DNA of 30,015 bases, taken from contig CAIUEQ010000077.1 in NCBI GenBank assembly GCA_903898215.1, positions 1-30,015 on the forward strand, given 5' to 3'. The stretch comes from an uncultured Bacteroidota bacterium. GTDB taxonomy: Bacteria > Bacteroidota > Bacteroidia > UKL13-3. The notes below the pieces were generated by a model. The model saw only the letters and a list, made by a program, of their open reading frames with translations, had not been told where the DNA came from and ran no database searches. A program made the translations under genes and the position numbers. Below are positions 25,253-30,015 of the stretch, piece after piece. Positions within the stretch are counted from its first letter, which is position 1; the number at the start of each line of letters is the position of its first letter.

Positions 25253-25269
25253 TTGGTACAACATTTGAA
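25253..25269 (+). promoter_or_regulatory. Shared 17-bp motif upstream of the DUF3108 gene
   Basis: TTGGTACAACATTTGAA, which differs at one base from 10771-10787 upstream of the first DUF1573 gene. It ends 11 bases before the ATG and contains a -7-like AACATTTG. It also fits the spacing of a sigma-54 site (TTGGyAC-N5-TTG), but the -12 GC reads GA. Confidence 0.45.
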
Positions 25270-25280
25270 TTCTACGGAAA

Positions 25281-26099
25281 ATGAAAAAGTATTTTTTAGC
25301 ATCCGCATTTTGTATTATTTCTACTTATGCGTTCAATCAACAAACACCTTTTGAAGATAAAAACATTAAGCCCTTTGAATTTCGAAAGGTTGAAAATAAA
25401 TCATTTACTTATGGCGAGAAACTTGAGTATCGCTTGCATTATGGCCCGATCAATGCAGGTTATGCAACACTTGAGATTGGAAAAAATGCTGTGATCATTG
25501 ACGGTCGCAGAACCATGAATATTAAAGTAAGTGCAAGATCTTCAAGAATGATTGATGTGTTGGTGAACAAAATACGCGATGATTATGAAACTTATTTGGA
25601 TGAAGAATCTATGTCGCCTTTAAAGTTTACCAAAACTGTAGAAGAAGGAAAATATAAGGACTCAGATTTTGCATTATTTAAACCTGAAAACGGAAAGGTT
25701 AGTGCTAAAAAAGGTTCAGTTGATGGCGATCCTTATTTGCAAGATTTGGTGAGCGTTTATTATTGGACAAGATTATGGGATGTTACAAATGCAAAAATCG
25801 GTGATGTTTATCCAACAGTTTTTTACCTTGATGGAAAAATATATAACTACCATTTAAATTTTTTAGGACGAGATATTATTGATACCGACTTGGGTAAATT
25901 TCGCTGCTTAAAAGTTCGACCTTTGGTTAAAAAAGGTTCATTATTTAAAAGTGAAGATGCACTAACTATTTGGGTGAGCGATGACGACAATCATGTTGTG
26001 CTAAAAGTTGAATCTGAGATAATGGTTGGAGCAGTTGCTATGACTTTAACAGGTTTTGAAAATTTAAAAAATCCTGTAAGTTCTAAAATTTCTGACTAA
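25281..26099 (+). CDS. DUF3108 domain-containing exported protein
   Basis: A 272-residue protein with signal peptide MKKYFLASAFCIISTYAFNQ and a DUF3108 domain across most of the mature chain. Family features include YGEKLEYRLHYGPINAGYATLEI, KVSARSSRMIDVLVNKIRDDYETYLDE, SPLKFTKTVEEGKYKDSDFALF, VYYWTRLWD and ALTIWVSDDDNHVVLKVESEIMVGAVAMTLTG. The fold is a lipocalin-like beta sandwich or barrel thought to sit in the periplasm. The precise role is unknown. It converges on the outer-membrane-like gene with 32 bases between stops and no clear hairpin. Confidence 0.9.
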   Translation: MKKYFLASAFCIISTYAFNQQTPFEDKNIKPFEFRKVENKSFTYGEKLEYRLHYGPINAGYATLEIGKNAVIIDGRRTMNIKVSARSSRMIDVLVNKIRDDYETYLDEESMSPLKFTKTVEEGKYKDSDFALFKPENGKVSAKKGSVDGDPYLQDLVSVYYWTRLWDVTNAKIGDVYPTVFYLDGKIYNYHLNFLGRDIIDTDLGKFRCLKVRPLVKKGSLFKSEDALTIWVSDDDNHVVLKVESEIMVGAVAMTLTGFENLKNPVSSKISD

Positions 26100-26131
26100 A
26101 ATATTTTTCAGAAACACCATTTCACTTCCTT

Positions 26132-27292
26132 TTATTTTTTGAAGTTGATGTCTTTTTTAAAACTCAAATAGAGCGAATAAGAATAATCGAATAACTTATT
26201 TTTCATGTCATACACCGGCTCGAAACGTGCGGTCAAAAAAAGATTTCCAAAAAGTGGTTGCTCTCTCATTAATCTCACAAAAAGCAATTCTCTATTCTTT
26301 TCTGTGTACAAAGGAACATCAACAGATTGCGATTGATAGATATAACTTCCACGTGGTGCCAAATAATTATTTCCATTCCAATAACTAAACATCATATCAA
26401 TAATTTTTGATTTGATTAAAGCATTTGCATAATATCCGTTTCCATTTCTAAAAGGAAAAGCTCCGGAATTACTTGTTTCATTATAAGAAGTAAAATATCC
26501 ATCTAAGCGAAGTTCATTTATGAATTGATTGGTATATTTTTTTGATAACCTCAACCCTGCAGCTGCATTCAACTGAACAGTTAAATTGCCGGTATCAGTA
26601 GTAATTTGACCACCATGATGATGAATGGTTAACTGCAATGGAACAGCAATACTAAATCCATTTTGTGAAGAATATAAAGTGGTAAGATTTGAAATTCCTG
26701 CTGTTAGAATTTCTTTTGATGAAGAACCTCTTTCAATAAAATTCTCCCAATTAATCCAAGCATCAAAAAATTGTTTGGGACCATCATATTTTATCTGAGC
26801 ACCGTTTTCAATTCTCTTTGTAATTACACTTTCAATATTATACATCGGTTCAATTAAACGATGGCATAATGCACCTTCAAGAGTTCCAAATAAAAATGAA
26901 AAATGATTGTTTTTGATTTTTAGTGTAAACGTTGGAATTGCTTGTGTATATGGATTTATTCCTCCAAAATCATTTCGTAAATAAACTCCTGCTTCTAACT
27001 TAACATGTTGGTTTGATTGATAAAATAGTTTTGGTTGAAGTTGATAACCAAAGAGCGTTCTACCTTGTTCGACATTGTTAAAATATTCAGTATTTCGCAT
27101 ATAACTGAACACAGAAAAACTAGTTCCAAATGCATTGCTGTCTTTTTCAGAAACTGAAATCTCATCACGCAAAAAAGTATTATCGATTTGAGCGTAAGTA
27201 GAATGAAAAAATAAAAAAGTAAAAATAAAAAATAACGAATGTCGAACACCGAATAATGAATATCGAAATCTTAAATTTTTTGAATTCATCAT
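26132..27292 (-). CDS. Outer-membrane beta-barrel-like protein with repeat-derived signal peptide
   Basis: A 386-residue exported protein with many alternating aromatic/polar beta strands (GYQLQPKLFYQSNQHVKLEA; HFSFLFGTLEG; NELRLDGYFTSYNE) and a final strand YSYSLYLSFKKDI. This fits a porin-like barrel of unknown substrate. Its ATG (27290-27292) directly follows the stop codon of the CCG-protein gene (TAAATG), so the two are translationally coupled. A second ATG is at 27289. The N-terminus is odd: residues 10-30 read RYSLFGV, RHSLFFI, FTFLFFH, a seven-residue repeat produced by a heptanucleotide DNA repeat (27203-27268). Cleavage is likely after TYA (residue 34). No enzyme motif is seen. Confidence 0.8.
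   Translation of the reverse strand: MMNSKNLRFRYSLFGVRHSLFFIFTFLFFHSTYAQIDNTFLRDEISVSEKDSNAFGTSFSVFSYMRNTEYFNNVEQGRTLFGYQLQPKLFYQSNQHVKLEAGVYLRNDFGGINPYTQAIPTFTLKIKNNHFSFLFGTLEGALCHRLIEPMYNIESVITKRIENGAQIKYDGPKQFFDAWINWENFIERGSSSKEILTAGISNLTTLYSSQNGFSIAVPLQLTIHHHGGQITTDTGNLTVQLNAAAGLRLSKKYTNQFINELRLDGYFTSYNETSNSGAFPFRNGNGYYANALIKSKIIDMMFSYWNGNNYLAPRGSYIYQSQSVDVPLYTEKNRELLFVRLMREQPLFGNLFLTARFEPVYDMKNKLFDYSYSLYLSFKKDINFKK
27203..27268 (-). repeat. Heptanucleotide repeat inside a signal-peptide coding region
   Basis: On the plus strand, successive seven-base units from 27206 read AAAAAAT, AAAAAAG, TAAAAAT, AAAAAAT, AACGAAT, GTCGAAC, ACCGAAT, AATGAAT, ATCGAAA. The phase is unbroken over nine units. 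Three units equal seven codons, so the encoded signal peptide has a period of seven residues. Confidence 0.8.
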
Positions 27293-28081
27293 TTACAAAT
27301 CCATTGCATTAGCAACCAGTTCGGCAATATCTTTCACTTCAATATCCTGTTCTTTGTTATGATGTTTTACTCCATCACGAAGCATGGTCATGCAAAACGG
27401 ACAAGCAGAAGCAACAATAGTTGACTCAGTTTTTATGGCATCATCAATACGTTCAACGTTCACTTCTTTATCGCCTTTTTCGGCTTCTTTAAACATTTGC
27501 GCACCACCGGCACCACAGCATAAACCGTTGGCTTTTGCACGGGTCATTTCAACAAGTTCAGCATCTAATTTTACAATAATATTTCGTGGTGCTTCATAAA
27601 TATTATTTGCTCTTCCGAGATAACACGAATCGTGATAGGTAATTCTCTTTCCTTTAAAAACTCCGCCTGCAATTTTTATTTTGCCTTCGTCTAATAATTG
27701 ATTGATTAAAGTGGTGTGATGCACCACTTCGTATACCCCACCGAGTTTGTCGTATTCATTTTTTAAAGTATTGAAACAATGAGGACAAGCGGTAACAATT
27801 TTTTTTACGTTGTATGCATTTAACACCGAAATATTTTGCATCGCCATCATCTGAAATAAAAATTCGTTCCCGGCACGTTTTGCAGGATCTCCGGTGCAAC
27901 TTTCTTCAGTTCCTAAAATGGCAAATTTCATTCCTGCATGATGCAAAATTTTTGCAACCGCCTTTGTAATTTTTTGTGCACGTTCGTCAAAACTTCCTGC
28001 ACATCCAACCCAAAAAAGTATTTCTGCTTCTTCGCCTGATGCCAACATTTCGGCTAAGGTTTTTACTTTAAATTCACTCAT
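27293..28081 (-). CDS. CCG-domain (Fe-S)-binding protein, HdrB/GlpC-like
   Basis: An iron-sulfur electron-transfer subunit of 262 residues from MSEFKVKTLAEM. An in-frame ATG at 28096 would add five residues that come from an AT-rich heptad repeat. It has two cysteine-rich CCG-type modules. The first is GCAGSF, then ESCTGDPAKRAGNEF and ACPHCFNTL, with one Cys of the pair replaced by Ser. The second is YHDSCYLGR, then LCCGAGGAQMF and ACPFCMTML, complete. Such proteins hold an unusual [4Fe-4S] centre and pair with HdrC-like or membrane ferredoxin partners. The upstream gene is exactly such a partner, and the downstream beta-barrel gene begins at the stop codon. Confidence 0.9.
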   Translation of the reverse strand: MSEFKVKTLAEMLASGEEAEILFWVGCAGSFDERAQKITKAVAKILHHAGMKFAILGTEESCTGDPAKRAGNEFLFQMMAMQNISVLNAYNVKKIVTACPHCFNTLKNEYDKLGGVYEVVHHTTLINQLLDEGKIKIAGGVFKGKRITYHDSCYLGRANNIYEAPRNIIVKLDAELVEMTRAKANGLCCGAGGAQMFKEAEKGDKEVNVERIDDAIKTESTIVASACPFCMTMLRDGVKHHNKEQDIEVKDIAELVANAMDL

Positions 28082-28083
28082 AT

Positions 28084-28118
28084 AAAAATTAAACATTAAA
28101 AATTAAAAAGTGAAAATA
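28084..28118 (-). repeat. AT-rich heptad repeat upstream of the CCG-protein gene
   Basis: Plus-strand units AAAAATT, AAACATT, AAAAATT, AAAAAGT, GAAAATA fill 28084-28118, ending 2 bases before the chosen start codon. Confidence 0.6.
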
Positions 28119-28230
28119 CTGTTTAGTGTTTTTCATTTCTTAATCCGTTTTTAGTATGATATTATTTGCTGCTTTAATCGTTGAAATTTAAACGTTTCGT
28201 TTACTAAAGCTTTTTTAATTATTGTTTGAC

Positions 28231-28279
28231 TTAATTTTTTAATTTTAATTTAGGCTTTTTAATTTAGACTTTTTAATTT
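28231..28279 (-). repeat. AT-rich 7/14-base repeat after the membrane Fe-S gene
   Basis: Degenerate TTAATTT units and a two-copy 14-mer, AGGCTTTTTAATTT (28252-28265) and AGACTTTTTAATTT (28266-28279), end at the stop codon of the membrane Fe-S gene. The rest of the 28082-28278 gap shows no gene. Confidence 0.6.
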
Positions 28280-29577
28280 TACCCTTCCTCTGTCCATTTT
28301 GCTCTGTCCATCGGAGAGAATTGCCAAGGTGCTTGATTGTTTTCTAAATTGTTAAACATCGCATTTAATGATTGTGGTGCTGCGCTTTGCTCCATCACTT
28401 TAAACCTTCGCATCTCCACAATTATTTCCATCGGGTTGATGTTTATCGGGCAAGCATCAACACATGCATTACAGGTATTACATGCCCATAATTCTTCTTC
28501 GCTTACATAGCTGTGAAGATTTTTTTCATCGTCAACAAACGTTATGTTTTTATCAATATTTTTTCCTACTTCTTCTAATCTATCTCGTGTGTCCATCATC
28601 ACTTTTCGTGGCGATAATTTTTTCCCGGTTTGATTTTGCGGACAAACACTTGTACATCTCCCGCATTCGGTGCAGGTATATGCATCCATTAAATTTTTCC
28701 AACTAAGATCAAAAATATCTTTCACACCAAAACTTGTTGGAGGTTGATAACCTTGGGGAGTTGCAGCACTTGGGTCAAGCATTAGTTTTACCTCCTGTGT
28801 TACCGAGTCCATATTTGTTAATTCGCCTTTTGGTTTCAGGTTCGAATAATAAGTATTGGGGAAAGCAAGTATCACATGAAAGTGTTTACTGAAAGGCAAA
28901 TAATTCATGAACAGAAAAATTCCGATGATGTGAAACCACCAGCACATTCTCTCAAACAGTATTAAAGTAGCTGTAGAAAAATGAAACGATTGATATAGCG
29001 GAACTATAAATTGACTAATTGGGAACGACCCAACATGAGTTCCTTCCTCAGCTTGAATCATTTGATCGAAAGCATTCATTTTGAGTAATGCTGCCATCAA
29101 TACTATTTCTATAAATAAAATAGTTGCTGCATCCTGCATCGGAAAACCTTTTAATTCGGGACTGGTGAAGCGTTTTATTTTTAAAACAAATCTCCTCGTT
29201 AAAAAAATAATACATGAAACAAGCACAGCAAATGCAAGAATCTCAAAAAATCCTATCGCTAAATCATACACAGGACCGAAAAAAGAAAGTGCACGATGTG
29301 TTCCAAAAATTCCGTCAATAAAAATCTCAAGCACTTCAATATTGATAAGAATAAAACCTGTGTAAACAATAAAATGTAATACAAAAGGTACCGGCCGAAC
29401 CGCCATTTTTGTTTGTCCAAAAGCCACACGCAGCAATGTTTTCCATCGTTCAGCTTTATTATCACTGAGGTCGATATCTTTGCCAAGCAAAATGTTTCTG
29501 CGGATTTTGCCAACATTTTTTGCAAAGAAATAAATGGCAACTGAAGCCATTACAACGAAGAGAATTTGTTGAATCAT
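28279..29577 (-). CDS. Membrane (Fe-S) protein: NarI-like domain plus two [4Fe-4S] clusters
   Basis: Likely passes electrons between a soluble Fe-S partner and membrane quinone. The product is 432 residues from MIQQILFVVMASVAIYFF. A frame-initial TTG at 29616 would add 13 residues, but homologues I recall start near the ATG at 29577. The N-terminal part has about six membrane helices with likely haem-ligand histidines (FVLHFIVYTGF; WWFHIIGIFLFMNYLPFSKHFHVI), as in NarI-type b cytochromes. The C-terminal part has two ferredoxin motifs, CTECGRCTSVCP and CNTCNACVDACP. The CCG protein follows after about 200 bases. Together they look like a split form of the single-chain ETF:quinone-type oxidoreductases (EMO/FadF-like) or HdrC-HdrB. 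The pathway is inferred. Confidence 0.88.
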   Translation of the reverse strand: MIQQILFVVMASVAIYFFAKNVGKIRRNILLGKDIDLSDNKAERWKTLLRVAFGQTKMAVRPVPFVLHFIVYTGFILINIEVLEIFIDGIFGTHRALSFFGPVYDLAIGFFEILAFAVLVSCIIFLTRRFVLKIKRFTSPELKGFPMQDAATILFIEIVLMAALLKMNAFDQMIQAEEGTHVGSFPISQFIVPLYQSFHFSTATLILFERMCWWFHIIGIFLFMNYLPFSKHFHVILAFPNTYYSNLKPKGELTNMDSVTQEVKLMLDPSAATPQGYQPPTSFGVKDIFDLSWKNLMDAYTCTECGRCTSVCPQNQTGKKLSPRKVMMDTRDRLEEVGKNIDKNITFVDDEKNLHSYVSEEELWACNTCNACVDACPININPMEIIVEMRRFKVMEQSAAPQSLNAMFNNLENNQAPWQFSPMDRAKWTEEG

Positions 29578-29651
29578 AATAAAAACTTGTGATACAATAT
29601 TAAGAAGAAACTCCAAACTTGCAGTGCTTCAGAAATAAATTCAATAATTTT

Positions 29652-29682
29652 TTTGCACAGAAAAAATATTCAGATACATTTG
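29652..29682 (+). promoter_or_regulatory. Consensus promoter of tRNA-Phe
   Basis: TTTG at 29652-29655, a 19-base spacer, then TACATTTG at 29675-29682: a full match to the Bacteroidota consensus and the clearest promoter in the window. The start would be near 29689, 9 bases before the tRNA. Confidence 0.85.
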
Positions 29683-29697
29683 CACTCCCTTAAAAAG

Positions 29698-29770
29698 GGT
29701 GATATAGCTCAGTTGGTAGAGCAGCAGACTGAAAATCTGCGTGTCGCTGGTTCAATTCCAGCTATCACCA
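29698..29770 (+). tRNA. tRNA-Phe (anticodon GAA)
   Basis: A 73-nt cloverleaf. The acceptor stem GGTGATA pairs with TATCACC, the D arm is GCTC/GAGC, and the anticodon stem GCAGA/TCTGC holds the loop CTGAAAA with GAA at 29731-29733. The variable loop is GTGTC, the T arm is GCTGG/CCAGC with loop TTCAATT, and the discriminator is A. The CCA end is not encoded. It has its own promoter and terminator. Confidence 0.97.
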
Positions 29771-29774
29771 CACT

Positions 29775-29821
29775 AAAAACCTCTCAGATACTTGAAATTC
29801 AAGATATTTGGAGGTTTTTTT
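29775..29821 (+). terminator. Terminator after tRNA-Phe
   Basis: AAAAACCTC (29775-29783) pairs with GAGGTTTTT (29811-29819), and the inner stem is extended by CTTGAA/TTCAAG. It ends in a run of seven T. Confidence 0.85.
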
Positions 29822-29897
29822 ATGACATACAAATCACTTGCTATCATTATTTTGAGAGAAACTATTGAAGTAATTGCAGCTTTTTAAGAATCACGAA

Positions 29898-29930
29898 ACA
29901 AAAAAGGAGAGCCATTTGTCCCTCCTTCGT
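29898..29930 (-). terminator. Minus-strand terminator for a gene beyond the right edge
   Basis: On the minus strand AAGGAG (29927-29922) pairs with CTCCTT (29909-29904), followed by six T. It implies a minus-strand gene ending in 29930-30015. One frame there (DRIEQTNSVD, stop at 29983-29985) could be its last residues, but too little is present to be sure. Confidence 0.5.
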
Positions 29931-30015
29931 CTTATAAGTAATAATACTGTTGTGCTGTTTTAATTGAATTCTCTTGCCAATTTTAGTCTACGCTATTAGT
30001 TTGTTCAATTCTATC

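Noticed and set aside
29653..29868. 71-residue open frame across the tRNA region
   Set aside because: It lies over the tRNA-Phe, its promoter and its terminator, and has no recognisable protein features.
1..30015. CRISPR arrays, insertion sequences, prophage genes
   Set aside because: I saw no regularly spaced repeats with unique spacers, and no transposase, integrase or phage structural proteins in any frame.

Overview
The window is about 30 kb of AT-rich chromosomal DNA from a member of the Bacteroidota. Four things support this: a protein with a C-terminal type IX secretion sorting domain, single-chain alpha-beta fused 2-oxoacid dehydrogenase E1 enzymes, DUF1573 and DUF3108 secreted proteins, and promoters of the Bacteroidota type (TTTG, then 16-22 bases, then TAnnTTTG). 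Shine-Dalgarno sequences are mostly absent, and several genes start with TTG or GTG. I see no phage, transposase, CRISPR array or rRNA. The order within the phylum cannot be fixed from what is visible.

Layout, left to right. 1-196: 5' part of a secreted protein that runs off the left edge. 189-938 (-): biotin-protein ligase, divergent from rsfS. 975-1616 (+): ribosome silencing factor with a histone-H1-like Lys/Ala/Thr tail. 1737-3083 (+): secreted protein with two PEGA-like modules. 6060 down to 3101 (-): universal stress protein, CPA2 cation/proton antiporter, TrmB. 6152-10627: two different E1 alpha-beta fusion enzymes facing each other. 10817-11797 (+): tandem DUF1573 paralogues. 11879-12994 (+): alanine dehydrogenase. 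13102-14430 (+): secreted alpha/beta hydrolase. 14431-14898: no confident gene. 14899-15887 (+): a protein with a PID-type C-terminal sorting tail, then a GtrA-like membrane protein. 18784 down to 15884 (-): tatA, gatA and a LysM transglycosylase-like protein that has lost its catalytic glutamate. 19026-19817 (+): enoyl-CoA hydratase. 19919-23489 (-): a T9SS cargo protein and a large secreted CAP/OmpA-like/helical-repeat protein. 23634-26099 (+): ALDH7-type aldehyde dehydrogenase and a DUF3108 protein. 29577 down to 26132 (-): a membrane iron-sulfur protein, a CCG-domain iron-sulfur protein and an outer-membrane beta-barrel-like protein. 29698-29770 (+): tRNA-Phe with a consensus promoter and a hairpin terminator.

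How the genes fit together: most are housekeeping or central metabolism (branched-chain/2-oxoacid oxidation, alanine and aldehyde oxidation, enoyl-CoA hydration, tRNA amidation and modification). The split membrane/CCG iron-sulfur pair could pass electrons from acyl-CoA or ETF oxidation to quinone. The rest are envelope proteins.

The most unusual structure is a set of heptanucleotide-periodic tracts with different unit sequences, each at a gene edge. One of them (about 27203-27268) encodes almost the whole signal peptide of the outer-membrane-like protein, giving a seven-residue peptide repeat. Other points worth a second look are the RsfS tail, the degenerate transglycosylase, the CAP-OmpA fusion, the Asp-to-Asn change in one E1 cofactor motif, and a 17-bp promoter motif found upstream of two secreted-protein genes.
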